Origin: Hymenolepis diminuta
Lineage: Eukaryota > Platyhelminthes > Cestoda > Cyclophyllidea > Hymenolepididae
Direction: 5' to 3'
Assembly (NCBI GenBank): GCA_900708905.1
Contig: CAADRB010000011.1
Span: 152,471 to 216,470 of the forward strand
Length of the DNA: 64,000 bases
Each line of letters begins with the position of its first letter. The stretch's first letter is position 1. Shown piece by piece: positions 1 through 13,296 of the stretch. The notes beneath the pieces were generated by a model, which had not been told where the DNA came from, did not search any database, and saw only the letters and a program-made list of their open reading frames with translations. The position numbers were made by a program, and so were the translations under genes.

Positions 1-348
1 ATTAGAGATGGTGCAAGATAAAATATTTCGGAGAAAAGGGATTCATCCTTCAACATAATGAACCATGTTCATATCTGTTTAGTTCATATGAGGAAATACA
101 AGTTTCAAGTTTTATCAGGTTTGAACTGAAGAAATATATTGTTACTTCATGTTTCGGAAACGATAGGGGAGTATTTAACATTCAGCATGGAAAATTGATA
201 TAAAAATTTGCCAGTATTATCCAAATATGCTATTTCTAATTCATTTGGCAGTAGCACTTCTGATGCTCTAGGAACTATGATCATTCACAAATCAACAGCA
301 AAGACATACTTTGGGGCAATAAATAATGTCCATTTGTATTAAAGTTCT

Positions 349-612
349 ATGAATTTGGGGGATTGTTGTGCAACAGGTATGACACCGATCACAACACCCT
401 GCCAAACGGTAGAAGACAGGAAACTGTGGAGCGATAGAATTGAATATATTAGACTTAAAGAAGTCAAGTGAGTTGCACAATGCATCAACTTTATGCAGGC
501 AGTTTTTATAACAAGTGATCAGAATGGCCAACAGCAATGGTTAAGTTTAGCTATTAGAGAGACAACAGCATTTGGATTTCTCGTTGGAGAGGCTCAAGGA
601 TACTATCTTTAA
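349..612 (+). CDS. Weak two-exon coding candidate
   Basis: Not recognised. ATG at 349 opens a frame of about 39 codons in a locally GC-richer stretch (includes VEDRKLWSDRIEYIRLKEV). A consensus-like donor GTGAGT follows near 467. If spliced to an acceptor (ctattag) near 555, the frame continues as ETTAFGFLVGEAQGYYL and a stop at about 612, giving about 57 residues. A stop lies just upstream of the ATG in the same frame, so this would be a very small protein or the 3' end of a gene with an unseen acceptor. No family match; chance is possible. Confidence 0.18.
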
Positions 613-3600
613 TGGCAAGCGAATCCAAGAAGGATGAAAAAATTGGGATCGAAAAAAGTAGATGATGAGATCAGAATTTCAAGTCCCTTACTGAATTTGA
701 ATTCTGGCTGGATAGAAATGTCCATTTTGATGTACAGAATATAGCTTAATGTACAATTTTCTCATTATTTCTGGTTAAAATTTCAGAAATAGATCCTAAG
801 ACTCAGGTATGATTTAATGTCTGCGATATTAAATAATTGGGAAAGCGTTCCATTTAATAGTTCTTTTCTTATCTCCATCCCTTTAAATGTGATAACTGGT
901 GATTCCTTGTCACTTGGAAACAAATTCGCGTGACATAAATATTTTCACATCAGAAGATATGCTAGATTGGAAGCACTAAATGCAAGATAGTACCTTAAGA
1001 CAAAGAACACCTGTACTAGTGACTGGATTGACTGCCAATATTTCATCAAAGTTCGGTAGAACATAGTGATATATCAAGTACACCATATAATATCTTGAAA
1101 GCGTAAGGAAATTTTGACGTATACATTTCGCATTGATTATGCAACAACAACAGCTTTTTGCTCCGAAGGAATTTCTAGGAAATTTCAACGATCTATTTTC
1201 GGAAAAGAATTAATGGAAAATAAAATTGATAAAGTAATTTTTTCAACAATTCTAATATCCTGATAATTGCCATAAGGTATATTTTAAATGAAAATTGTCG
1301 TAAAGTAATTGCTCCAAGTTTAAAATTATATTGTCAAGATGAAAATTTTGCATACCAGGGACAATGAAACTCAAATGCCAGTTCGTCTCTTACTGTCTCT
1401 TAACCAGCTAATATCTAGACGTTAGTCGTTGGTGGGAAATTTATTTAACTTGCACATCTTCTTCGTATCTCATTCTTTCAGCCGTTTCAAATATAAATAT
1501 TCATTAAAGCCGATGTATTGTGGTGGTAAATTTCGTTAAGGGAATCAATTGGAAAGGTATTTGAAATTAGTGTTTTCTCGTTGGTTGTCTTCTTATAGCA
1601 CCTTCCTTAAACTAAGAATAAATTTCATGAATTCTCTCGAAGAAACTCTTTTATAGCTTAATAATTATCAAAAGCAGTTAAGAAAATTAAATTAGTATGT
1701 TAAAAACGACGTAAGTATCATTAAATAACTCATTTTGGTCTTTTGATCGACTTAAGTAGTTGAAATACAGTCATTCATCAACAATGCAAACCGCATGCTG
1801 CTCATTTCAGTTACATGTTATTCTAATCTAATAAGTAATGCAGTAATCACACCATGTGAAATTTCCATCCTCTTATCTTAAGCACCACTCCGGCAGTGAG
1901 AGAGAGAGAGAGAGAAAGAGATAAAATGTGTTACATTTTGCCGAATACGCCGTCTCCGGGTAAGTGAATTAATTTTTGCCTCAGGAGGCATGCCATGCAT
2001 GAAAGTACACAAAGAATCGATTTTTTTTAATGCGAATTAAATAATAGCACGATTTTAAAACAAAATTTATTTTGAAATCTGGGTTAGTTGAAAAAAGATA
2101 TAAAGGTATATTCTTTATATAGTAAAAAATTTCTTATAAATACTTTTCGATTTTTTAAAATTCTTCTTTCCTCTTTTTTTAATTTAATGGAAACATTTTT
2201 GATAACACAAGATACGAATTTCAATCTTGGGAAAGCTGCTGAACACGATGGGGAGTAAATTGGAATTTTTAGACTTTTCAATATCTACTCAGTTAACATA
2301 GTTTTCAACATGATGTCTTCAGGTTCAAAATTTCAAATTTCCAAGTGAATTTCTGCCACGGTTAACTGACCAGTTGATTGAAATGTGCTATCTAACTTGT
2401 AGAGCACTAGCTTACTGACTACTATTCTACCAAGCATATTTTCCTGAAATATATTATCATAAATATTTTTTAATTGAATTACAATTTCATAGAATCTCAG
2501 GTCCATGAAATCAATTAGTTTTTGATTCATTGGCCATTATTTAATAGAAATGCATAATTCAGTTGCTGTTCGCTCTGATTGGCCTAATTTTGACTGAATA
2601 GGATTTTGAGAATCATCACGTTAGAATATTCGAGTTATTAAATAACTCTCTACATCATGATAACTCATGTGAACTTGTGGTGTTCATTTCATCAGGCATT
2701 TTCAATTTACCTATCTTACGAAGAAAGTTAACCAACGGTTTTCAAAATATTCTACTTAATTTCCTTATGTAGTCAAGATATCTCCGAATTATAGTACTAA
2801 TGAGAGTAGCTTACATGAAGTTGTAAAGGGTTTGATGGATTTCAACTGGCATAATGATTTATGGTTATTATGACTGACAAGATTAATTATTTTCTCAAGT
2901 CATGGGTCGTGTAAGTTCCTACTATCAAAATTATTGCCGAAAAAAGCTAACGAAGTCATGAAATGAGGTACTTTAAACAGGTTAATGTCTATTACAAAAT
3001 AAATTTGTTAAAGATGGATGTCTACATCCACTATACATTTAATGCCTTTCAAAACACTGACGATTGCTAATAAACTCCTCAGTTATTTATACACCAACTC
3101 GTAGTTAATTAACCTCCTTGGTAGAAGCTAGTTATTTCTTATAAATAATAGAAAAGCTTAGATATACCAGCGTTAAGTTTAAATCCTATCTTATTAGTCT
3201 TGCCCTAAAACATTTTTATTTAAAGAATAACAGGTTACAAATACGCAAAACAACCTTGAATTTTATGTCACCTCCGTTATGCAACTTCTTTGAATTACAT
3301 TCAAATTTTACACAAATAATTGTTCTCCGATTACTAGAGATATAATTTGTATATATCTATTCATGTTACTCACTTAAGTCCGTATGAAAAGTCGTATAAA
3401 TTCATTAAGTGGGTTTAAGTGTAGGAAAGTGAAAGGGTGTTAATAGACTCCAGCTGATATGATGATGAAATGTGTCTTCGTCTTGGTAATATGTGTTCGT
3501 TTTCAAATGCCCTGACAATATCATGGGATCAAAATCATGACAAAATTGGTTTTAAGTTTAGCAAACTTGATCACAAATAATTTTTGCATAAGCATAAACT

Positions 3601-3860
3601 ATATATTCGAGATAAAGTACTAGCCCGAAGATGATACTGTCACAAGATGTGTACTAGAAACATGTTTGGACCCATGTCACTCTTGGACAATGTGTCTCTT
3701 CACATCCTTACTGCTTTTGTGTTTATTTAAAGGCATTTCAACATTTAATCAGTCATTACTTAACCTTTGAAATCAAGCTACCGCTTAAATCATTACGCCA
3801 GATTTGTGCGCGCTAAGTGCAAACGTATTACTTTATCCTCCCGCACTCTGCACTTAAATG
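613..3860. other. Non-coding region upstream of arginase
   Basis: AT-rich with short, low-complexity open frames on both strands and no recognisable protein. It holds the GA microsatellite. The arginase promoter must lie at its right end, but I see no definite core promoter element. Confidence 0.6.
1898..1920. repeat. GA dinucleotide microsatellite
   Basis: An uninterrupted GA run of about 18 nt followed by an imperfect unit. It lies 2 kb upstream of arginase. Confidence 0.9.
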
Positions 3861-3913
3861 TGAATATGTATATATATACACCACCAGAAGCAACCATATT
3901 CAACAATATCAAG

Positions 3914-5339
3914 ATGGGTAACAGCGTAGCCATTCCTGCATCTTCAGTTGGTCTTATTGAAGCAGCTGTCAATAAGGGTCAGGCAAAGGATGGTGTCGAG
4001 AAAGCACCGAAGGAAATTCGATCAGCCGGACTGGATCAACTCATCAGGACACTCAGTGAGCATCATCTGTTAAAAGCATTCTTTAATTCCTAACGAGTTT
4101 CGATATATATTTTTTTTCCTACCCTACCAGATGCCAAGGTTACTGAATATGGAGAAGTCAAACAGCCAGAGAGCAGAGAACCGGACATTGTTGCGAATTG
4201 TAAAAACCAAAAAGCACTCATCAATGCCACTCTTGAATTGACAGAACTGGTTGAGAAGAGTGTTACGGAGAATGATATCACTCTGATAATCGGAGGTGAT
4301 CACAGCAGTGGTATTGGAGCAATTGAAGGACATTGCAAGGCTTTTCCAGACTCCTTCGTGGTTTGGGTTGACGCTCATGCTGATATCAACACACCAGATT
4401 CGTCGGTATCCAAAAATACTCATGGAATGCCAGTCTCTTTTGTGATTAAAGACACATACAAGCAGATCCCCCATACTTTGGGATTTGAGAAGATTCGGCC
4501 AGTGTAAGTATCATATAGAAATGTTCATTTGGCATGCTTTATAAGAGATTTATAATAATCGTTTCTGTATTTTATAGATTAGATCCCAACCAAATAATTT
4601 ATATCGGTCTTAGAGATCTTGATCCCCCAGAACTGCAAGTTGAGCCTCAATAAATCTGTATTAAGTAATCAAATAGTGGAAAGCTTATCGATATTTTGAT
4701 TACAGAATCACCCTAAAGGAGTTCAATATCCCATACTTTAACATGGCTGATGTAAGACAACTTGGAATTGAGAAGGTTGTTGAAACAACTTTACGAATTA
4801 TTGAGAAGACAAAGTAAGTACCAGCCCCTAAAACTAAACTGCCGTTGCGATTTTGAACAGATGATTATATGATTCATATTTTTGCAGACCGCACTGTAAA
4901 ATTCACCTCAGTTTTGACATCGACTCTTTGGATCCAAAGTTCGCTCCAAGCACAGGAACTCCAGTTCCAGATGGTTTGACTTTGGAGGAGGGAAAATACA
5001 TTTGCAGAGTTCTAGCCCAAACTGGTAAGTAGTGACTTATTCAGCATGCGAAATCACATGAATACGATTGAGAAGGCGTGGCCACCAGCCGGTGACACCT
5101 AAATATGCACGCCTAGATTTGGCGATATTAATCAAACCAAAGATAGCATAGCTATTGTTGTGTATTCAAGTGAGCTATCCTATTTTAATTTACCCCGTTT
5201 TTTGTTTTGAACACCTTCAGGTCAGTTGAGGTCTATGCTTATGGTTGAAGTGAACACAGCTCTGGGATCCGAAGAGGATGCGAAAGTAACGCTCCATTCA
5301 GCAAATGAAATCCTGAAATCTGCCCTTTTATTGGATTAG
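3914..5339 (+). CDS. Arginase, six exons, complete
   Basis: Hydrolyses L-arginine to ornithine and urea, using a binuclear manganese centre. Coding exons: 3914-4055, 4131-4503, 4578-4634, 4706-4813, 4888-5024 and 5221-5339 (936 nt, 311 residues, stop TAG). Visible motifs are GGDHSS (H105), DAHAD (D128, H130, D132), SKNTHG (S141, N143, H145), LRDLDPPE (D185, D187, E190), SFDIDSLDP (D237, D239) and VEVN (E282). Their spacing follows human arginase 1 (H101, D124, H126, D128, H141, D232, D234, E277) with a +4 to +5 offset, so the enzyme should be active. Four introns are GT-AG; intron 3 (4635-4705) fits only as GC-AG. The ATG at 3914 fits the family N-terminus; an in-frame ATG at 3866 would add 16 residues. 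The C-terminus is shorter than in vertebrates, and no mitochondrial targeting peptide is obvious, so cytosolic location is inferred. Agmatinase or ureohydrolase relatives fit less well because the HGMPV loop and the LRDLDP segment are arginase-like. Confidence 0.93.
4635..4705 (+). other. GC-AG intron 3 of arginase
   Basis: The 71-nt intron starts GCAAGT and ends ttacag. Splicing at GC keeps the frame (gaa ct|a atc acc, giving E-L-I-T-L-K). The nearby GT at 4639 would put an early stop in the next exon. GCAAGT is the usual form of the minor GC donor class. Confidence 0.8.
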
Positions 5340-5415
5340 GCTTCTTCATCTGTTTAATTTTTTTGTGCTGGATGTGGATGTGATCTTTCTGTAAATCTGC
5401 AGCATTTTCATTTTT

Positions 5416-5421
5416 AATAAA
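5416..5421 (+). promoter_or_regulatory. Arginase polyadenylation signal
   Basis: A canonical AATAAA lies 77 nt after the arginase stop codon, and the sequence beyond it becomes strongly AT-rich and non-coding. This implies a short 3' UTR of about 100 nt. No other AATAAA lies between the stop and this site. Confidence 0.7.
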
Positions 5422-6224
5422 AATGTCCAGTGAAAATTAACAGTTCTTCTAGTCTTACCTTAAAAATATAGGGAAAACCAGGTACTAAAGACAATGTATT
5501 AATATTGTTGAAATTGTAAGATAAAGTGGAAAATGGATTAGATATTTGAATATTATTTATAAAAAAGTGGAAAGAAATTTGAGAATAAATTTAGAGAATG
5601 AAGTAATTCACTATTAATAAAGTTTTCATAATTTAATTTAAATATTTCACCTTGTTCGTGAAATTTAAAAAAAGGTGAAATTTCAGAAAATAAAGTTTTT
5701 ATCATGCTTACTGATCTGACATACCTTTAATTGATGAAACTAAGGTATCAGCAGGCTGCCTTAATCCCAGTATTCAAAAAATTGCCCATATTTTAAAATC
5801 TAAACTAAATTTTGAGAATTTTGTTTATTTGTGTTATTTTATCTTGTGAAATTTTATCTGGCATTGATAAATAATATAGTTTTAATTGTTATATATTTTG
5901 TTACAAAGATGCTAATAACTTTACAGTTCCTTAAAGAAATACCAATAACAATTACTTGTTAGAGTGAATAGTTAAAGAAAATTAGGGATTGTAATATCCG
6001 CAAATTTGAATTAGATTACTTATTGCAAAATAACAAACAATAATTGAGGAAATTTATTATTTTTCCACCTTCATTTCATTCTCATACTGCAAGTTTCTTC
6101 AATCAGTTAAATTCACTGGAAAAATTTTTAGCGCCTAGAAATCAACTGGCTGCAGGTGTAGAAATTACCGTATCAGGATCAAAGCTCCGGTTTTTATTCG
6201 ATTATTCTGAGTACCCTATAGTTG

Positions 6225-6365
6225 CTCTTATGGGAGGGTCACATCCTTCTTGCTGGCCAGAATTAACCAGTGGGGTCGGCCACATACATCATTGGATACT
6301 CACCGATGAGCATCAGTCCCACTGACCTTTGACTTAGTGGGGTGCACGTTGATCACTACGTTGTT
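6225..6365 (-). mobile_element. Degenerate SINE-like copy downstream of arginase
   Basis: The block attaaccag...ggtcggcca...tgacctttgact aligns in order with the body and box B part of the other copies (for example 58860-58930). The end of an open frame on the plus strand (6044-6325) falls in this repeat, so that frame is unlikely to be a gene. Confidence 0.45.
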
Positions 6366-7029
6366 ATCCCTTATTACTGGAGAACTGTCTATGCTCTTGT
6401 TAAGATTTGCTCAGATTAGAACCCTAAAATCTTCCTTGTCTCCTGCTTCATCATAATAAGGGTGCTGGACCAAAAATCCGTTATATTTATTAAAAAAGCA
6501 TCCTTCTCAGAAATTTTGGTATGTTTATCCCTTAAGAACATAAATAAACACTTCATTTAATGTTTATTCCTGAGTATCATCCACCAAGTAAGTGTCGCAC
6601 CGTTGAATTTTTTGGAAAAAATTACTTCCAGCTCATTAAAATGGATTGTGTATTATCAAAAATAATTTCACCATCTATTTTCCTTAGTTCCGTGAGAATT
6701 AACGTAGGAGTTACAGCAAGAAAATTCCTTAACAACTGAGGACATGCGGGTGGATGAAAAATGTTGCCAAGATCTCCTTACATTAGATGATACAAGTTAG
6801 AGTAGTCTTGCGGTAGTCATCATGCCTGACGGATATCAGCCGAGGTCAGATAAAGTTAAAGGTGTTGTCCTTGTGATAATTATGTATGTGATAAATCACG
6901 TGACCGCGATGGATACTTTAAAATTTTACAATATACTGAATTGTTCAAGAGCTTTGAAATAGATCATTATTGCTGAAAATTGGCAAATTGTATAAGAAAA
7001 AGGAGAAAGGATTGACAATTTCCTCTCAG

Positions 7030-7190
7030 ATCCATTTAAAAGCGTTTTTAGCACTCATCTTGGGTAGAGAAACAACATCGTAGAGGCTCTCTGGCGAGAA
7101 ATGCGACTTCTGCCACTTAACTTATTAACGTTAAGGCATTCCGCTCACTGGGCATGATACACGTGAGCAAGTGAGCATTATAAGGATTCT
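7030..7190 (-). mobile_element. Degenerate SINE-like copy
   Basis: Shares aaagcgtttttagcactcatctt with the 12965-13180 copy (gcgtttttcaacgctcatctt), and further on gcattccgctcactgggcatg. Minus orientation, intergenic between arginase and Dlg. The tRNA-like head is eroded. Confidence 0.5.
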
Positions 7191-9540
7191 TTTGCGTACT
7201 TATTTTTAAATTATAAATGTACTCAAATTGTGCTGTATTAGGTTCATTGGCTCGTAATATGTACATGAAGCTGAGAGAAATTAGTTGTTTATTCTAATTA
7301 ACCGTACTATCTATTTTCGAATATATGGCTGGACAACTATTTCAGTTTGTCATAAGATAATAGCTGAAGAAGTGGGTTCTTTTTAAATGCCCTAACAAAC
7401 AAAGATACATTATTTAATATCAGGTCTCTCATGTTTAATTACATTACAAAATTCTGTTATATCAAGTTCCCGGATGAATACAGTTTATTCAAAAAATTGC
7501 CTTCGTAAAACCATGTAAGATCATTCTGCTGTATCAAACTGTGGAAGAATAATATTGAAGTGGCACTACCGACTATCATAATTAAGCAATCGGACACCAT
7601 GGATAAGAATTCATTCCGTAGCCTTGTGGACGAATCATGAATGTGAATCTCTTAAACGTTAACTGTACAATTCCAATCCAAAAGCCAAATGAAGTAGGAC
7701 CCTTTGATACTCGTTAATTTATTTATCATAATTACCATTCTTTAGTGGACTTACTGTTAACTGATTTCAGTTGCTATTCTATATGAAAAAACCTTAGATT
7801 GTTAAATTACAAAAAAAATTTCATGAAAGAGATAATAAAATGTGTACGGAAAAACGAATGAAGATTCTATTCTTACAAATTGCTAGGGTTGAACTTGCAA
7901 TATCTTGTTGTATTTTCCGTATTTGAGTGTTAGCAAATGCAAAAATAGCTACTAAGTGCATATTAATGCATTAATAATGTACCGAAAACATTTTGCGTGC
8001 TTGTATGAGCCCCAAACAATGGAAATTTATGGAGAATGCTAAATGCTATTCCAATTTTGTATTTAGAAAAGCTTCACGAGACCTGAGGTGAGTACAGCGA
8101 GATTTGCTGTGTTGAATATTATATCCTTGGTAATTTCATCTATCTGTTTTATGCTGTAAGAAGATGCAAATAAATCGAGTCGGCAAGATCGATCACGAGG
8201 TTAAATTAACCGGTCAATGAGCCCCGAAACTTTTTGGACAAAATTTCACTCACAGAAATGAAAGCCAAACGATGAAGATTGAACATTAGAACATTGACAA
8301 GTGAATTCTTTCACTTACGAGAATATGGAAAACCCTCGATTTCCAATAAGGCAAGCCTTGTGATTTTCTAATATCAATATCTACTTACCGTTAATCTTGT
8401 TGGTAATAAATAGCGGCTGACAGCTAACACTAGTTCTAGGGCAGAAGACCAAGAGTTGTTTTAGCCAATATCTGTTGATCAAGCCACAGTGAGGATTCAA
8501 GCAGATAAGAGGGAGATAATGAATAAAGGCGATGACAGAGTGAGTGTATGGCAAGCGTGTATCTGCCCGTGTGTCTCAGTAGAAATACAAAGACAGTCTA
8601 TATTGATTTCTTGGGCAAGGACGAGAACAAGTGTGAGGAATGAGTGCAGATGGACTTTCAAATGAAATCAAATGAAGCGGGACAGTTATCGAAAAAGGAG
8701 AATCGATACACTTGTCTAGACATGATAGGAAGAGGTTTGAGTGATGGGAACATAAAAGCATCACTGCGATTTCGTGGGGGAGAAACCGAAGTATTTTCAT
8801 TGAGAATGCGAATAAAGAGTAATTTTGGGAATGCATAAAGGGTCATTCTTCAGTCTCTTCTTCCGTTTCTGACTTTATTGGACTTGTTTCCTGTTACTCT
8901 TATTCCCATGAGTGCTACTTCTGTATGATTATAGGTAAATCATGGAAAAAAATGAAGACAACAAAAAAACATGAAAGCTATTATTGTGCATTGCAAATAT
9001 CGAGACTTGGATACGGTAAGATACAATCAATCAAAATAGGAATTCAATGATCTGAAGGCTAGGAATAAAAATATTCAACATTCACAACTTACGAGAAAAT
9101 AAATATGGAATACTTATATTAAACGTATGGAATGTAGATCCAAATGATACAATTAATGCAACAGTTTTAAATATTTCATGAACTGATAAGCATCATGCTC
9201 AATGACGATAATATCATGGAAGTGAAAATCGCAAATTGCATGGATTGATTGACTGGTAAATCAATTATTTACAAATATCGAGAATAAAATGGCATTCAAA
9301 CAAATTTTGAATGGCACAACTAATATATCACATTCCAATTAGAAGAACAAATCAGCATCAATCAGTAAGTTCTTCCTACTGCTACAATGTTCCAATCTTA
9401 TTTAAAGGTTGGGAGATTTATGTTTCACCATACAGTCATCCCGACTTATCCCCAATAATAGTAATAGGTAATATAAACATTTAATTAATAGATTAGATTG
9501 CTTATCACAAGGGATAATTTAATGTATTTCTTGTTCATAG

Positions 9541-9708
9541 TCAACGGCGCTGTCGGAACCGAAGTGGAATATCTAAGACCGAAAAAAGACTTGAGATTCA
9601 GAGAATTCGATGATAGAATAAGTAAAGATACAGAAGCGTCGGTCCTACCTTTGAAAATAACGAAGAGCCCAAGGAACTATAATTTTTTCATCAGCCGGGA
9701 AAAATAAA
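9541..9708 (+). CDS. Unidentified exon-like open frame
   Basis: Not recognised. After a plausible acceptor (ttgttcatag) the frame reads VNGAVGTEVEYLRPKKDLRF and continues for about 35 further residues to a stop, with an AATAAA overlapping it near 9703. The composition is more coding-like than its flanks. No partner exon was found. It could be a terminal exon, a pseudogene or a repeat fragment. Confidence 0.2.
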
Positions 9709-12559
9709 ATGACCTAATTTTGACCTTATCAACTTTCCAGCTTCAGAATCTACTAATGTTATTCCGAAATTATGGTGCAAATATAATAAAATTTACCATT
9801 TTCTGCACTAAAATATGTCATTAGGGACCTCATACCTCATACCGAATCCTATACAAAGGAGCCCATTGTTAAATCTTATTAATCCTCTTAGGAGTCTAAC
9901 CAGCTGTTGACAAGTACAATTAGCCTATAGCAGAATCCACTATTATTACTTCGCCCTCAAAATTAGCTAGACTACGTCCCAAGTACCGAGAAAGAGGAAG
10001 GTATCGCATGGAAAGAGTTTATTGCTTACTTATGGCTTTCTGTCGAAATGTTTAGTCTTCAAATACAATTAACGCAATGCTGCAGGAATCTTGATAACTG
10101 ATTGGCTGTAAGGGTCTCTGCAAGCAGGACCGCACCTGCTCGATACGCGATCAATAACACGTGAGCACTTTCCAGAATGTTCGAGAGCGCGAGATTCTTT
10201 GATCAGCCGTGGTAGCGCTGCATACTTCACAGCCTAAACTTTACCTAATTGTTTATATGCATATCAAGTAACAGGTAATGCAATTTCGATCCAGTGTTTT
10301 TGGTAATTCGGTTGCTTTTAATCTATTCATAAATTTTTTATTGATGAGGAACTAACGATAATGATACATAATACTGTAGGCAGGGGTGTCGTCAATATCG
10401 GATATCTATTATCAAGACCAACGTCATAAAAATACTAAGTCTTTTTATATCATTAATCATTTGATTAATTGTGTGAGATAAGATACTCCTAATGTTTTGA
10501 TTATTTTTAGTTCTTCTGCAATCATAAGTTGCGCCTAACAACCTAATCGTCAGTATATGATTATTACAGGTATTGTACTAGCGGTGATCCATGAAAGCTC
10601 AACGAACGTGGTTGGGAAAGTTGGAAAAAATCTAGTTATTCTCGGGAGACAAAATGCAAGCTGATAGTGATTATAAAAAATTATCCAAATCCGCTAAGAA
10701 ATTTAGATAAAGTATTCAAAAATTTTTTGATCTTTGGGGAAAAACGTCGTATAAATTCAATTTGTTGATAAAGATTTAAAACCCAAATACAAGAATTCGA
10801 TAAACAAGATTATTACGTTGTTATTAATAAAAGCAATCGTCTATTCTGAATGGAGGGAAATGACGCAAGAAAATGCTTGAAATCGGTCCATTTAAACGAT
10901 GATAAAGAAGTTTAAATTTTGTTAATTCAAACAAGGATGTACTTCACAAATCATTATCAATAACTGATTACATTATACGCCAGACTAAGAATGAATTCAA
11001 ATAATTTGAAATTTATGAAGCAGAAGCTAAAATCGGATTGATTTTAAAACATATGTAAAACATCTTTTCTGTTTAATCTTATTTTTAAATACTTTCAGCT
11101 GTTTTTCTTTTGGTATGGTTGTCAATAATCAAAATATAATATCATAGAATGCGAACTTTTAAACCCCATGTTCACTGAACTGTACGTTTTGAATTTTGAT
11201 ATGGGTAGATTAAAGTTGTATACATGGAATTTCCACCTTAAATTTTAAAATTGCATTTAACCAATATTAATAATTAGAGATCAGTTGATTCGAAAATCTA
11301 AGTTGTATGAATTTTGAACTTCTCGTTCGACTATTCATCTACTGGTTGATAATAAATTGTAACTGGTGTTTTGCAAGGGTGCACTTTCATGAAAAGCACT
11401 CAAAAGCCTCATAAATTGAAAGAAACATGTTTAGAAGACCTCAATGATATGTACCTTCCCCATTGTCAAGTGTTGCTAAAGGAGACAACGATGATTAGAA
11501 TAAAATTTCAGATGTTTGTACACTAGATTACATTTATGTTAGATAAAATTTAATATCACTTACTAATTGACCGTCATATGCACACCCGAATGTCCTGCAG
11601 TTATATAAATCGAAATATCTGAATTATTTTATACTATAGAAAGATATTGAAAAATGATGTCAAAAAGTCAAAGTTTAGAAGGCTTTAGCTGTTTTCAGAG
11701 CTGCAACCATTTGCTCATACCGATTAAACGCTCTATTAAAATGAAGATAGGAATGGTGCAACCTCCCATTCTTCAAACTCGCGCAATTTCAGATATTGCC
11801 TTTCTTTTGGCATCTGTCAACTAGAACTCGATAGTGAAGTATGTGACCATGAAGGTAAGGGAAAATTCAAATCGCCGTTCATGAAAGGCGGTACAATTTT
11901 CCCCATTTTTCTTGAGGACTATTATCCTATAGAAATGAACTTTACACCTATCCTGGAAATAGTAATAATAAGGAGGCGCAAATTTCAACCCGAAATTCGG
12001 AAATGGCCTTACTTTTCAGGTGAGAAATTTCATATTTTATCTTCACCCTGTTTTTAAACTGCCATATTTAAAGCAATATATCTATATCTCCAAATTGTAT
12101 TCATTGTACGAATGTTGATCAATCGTTTTTGTTGATCAAATGGACTTAATAAAAAATACCAATGAAGTAGATATCATGGTGCTCGACGGTAATACAGAAG
12201 GAGTCAAAACCAAAATCACCAAATCTATAAGAGGACACTTTACCTTAAAGAACACACTTACCGAAATTAACATTTCGTCAGACATGGCGTCTTCAAAGTG
12301 TAAAAACCCATTCCTACTATCGGTTGTTAGTAGGTAATTTATAATATTTTAAAAAATATTCCAATTCTAACGACACTTGCAACAGCAGCAGAATAGTTTA
12401 ACTCAACTTACACTGCCATGCAATTTTTAAATATTTTTGTGACTTCAGAAATTTATGCCTGAATTTGGGAGAAATTTATGCTCAAAATACTTTTTAAACG
12501 TTATCTGATCAAAATATAAACAATAAAGTTCTTTTTTTGAATATTAATTGAATTGAATT

Positions 12560-12594
12560 TATTGAATATTGAATTTAATATTCAATATTCAATA
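12560..12594. repeat. Perfect 15-bp inverted repeat
   Basis: Arms at 12560-12574 and 12580-12594 are exact reverse complements around a 5-nt spacer. All bases but the two G and two C contributions are A/T, so a hairpin or cruciform is possible, but chance origin in AT-rich DNA is also possible. Confidence 0.85.
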
Positions 12595-12964
12595 TAAATA
12601 TAAAAGAAAATAGAACCAAAAATTTGAAGAAATTGACCTTGAAAGATAATCATTCCAATGAATCTCGACTTATAATTTGTCTCTTTGTAAGTTCCGTTTC
12701 GGTATGCTTGAGGAATTCGATTCAGTTAGTTATCGGGATTACTGGAGGAAGTATTGAACTGTTTTTTTATGAACCGGAGATTTTAATTTACTTATCATTT
12801 CATCGCCTCCTATTTCACAAACCAGAGCCATTTTTTTAAAATCACTCTGAATTTTACAGTATAAAGCGTTGAATATTAAAAATGAGTGATTACTGCATGC
12901 TCATCGATGCAGAGTATTTTAGGTGCTCTGAGCCGAGATTTTTATTTCTGATACAAGCCAAATA

Positions 12965-13180
12965 GCTTTTGCTCATCAGAGCTCAATCCCTTTTACGAAA
13001 GCGTTTTTCAACGCTCATCTTAGGTACGGAATGGTAGCATAAAGCCTTCCGCCACCTTCTTTATTATCCAGACTTATCTAGTGCTGTTGAACATTCCACT
13101 CACTGGGTATGCGCCGACCGAAAATGAGCCCATGACCTCTGGCATGACAAACAAGCATGTCAACCGATGTGCTACTGACA
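12965..13180 (-). mobile_element. tRNA-derived SINE-like copy, fullest example
   Basis: On the minus strand it reads tagcacatcggttgacatg (box A-like), then ccagaggtcatgggctcat (box B-like), then the shared body (agtctggataataaagaag, ggtggcgg). It ends in a run near 12970 that matches the 31452 copy at about three quarters of positions by eye. It lies directly past the Dlg 3' end. Confidence 0.6.
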
Positions 13181-13296
13181 CACAGAAAAAAACACGGAAG
13201 AGGAAAACGCTTTTTATCAGCCAGTATTAACGTACATGTCTGGTCATTTAATGCAGTTGGAGTTTTGACCTAATGAACTCTGATTTCATAGACGTG

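Larger units (their letters stand above)
6366..12559. other. Intergenic region between arginase and Dlg
   Basis: Tail-to-tail intergenic DNA. Apart from a SINE copy (7030-7190) and the unidentified frame at 9541, I find no gene. A stretch near 10100-10220 has unusually high GC without a readable product. The segment 8570-8840 is open on both strands but matches no family. Confidence 0.55.

Noticed and set aside
6044..6325. 93-codon plus-strand frame as a gene
   Set aside because: Its C-terminal half is a SINE-like copy and the rest is low-complexity; no splice partner or family match.
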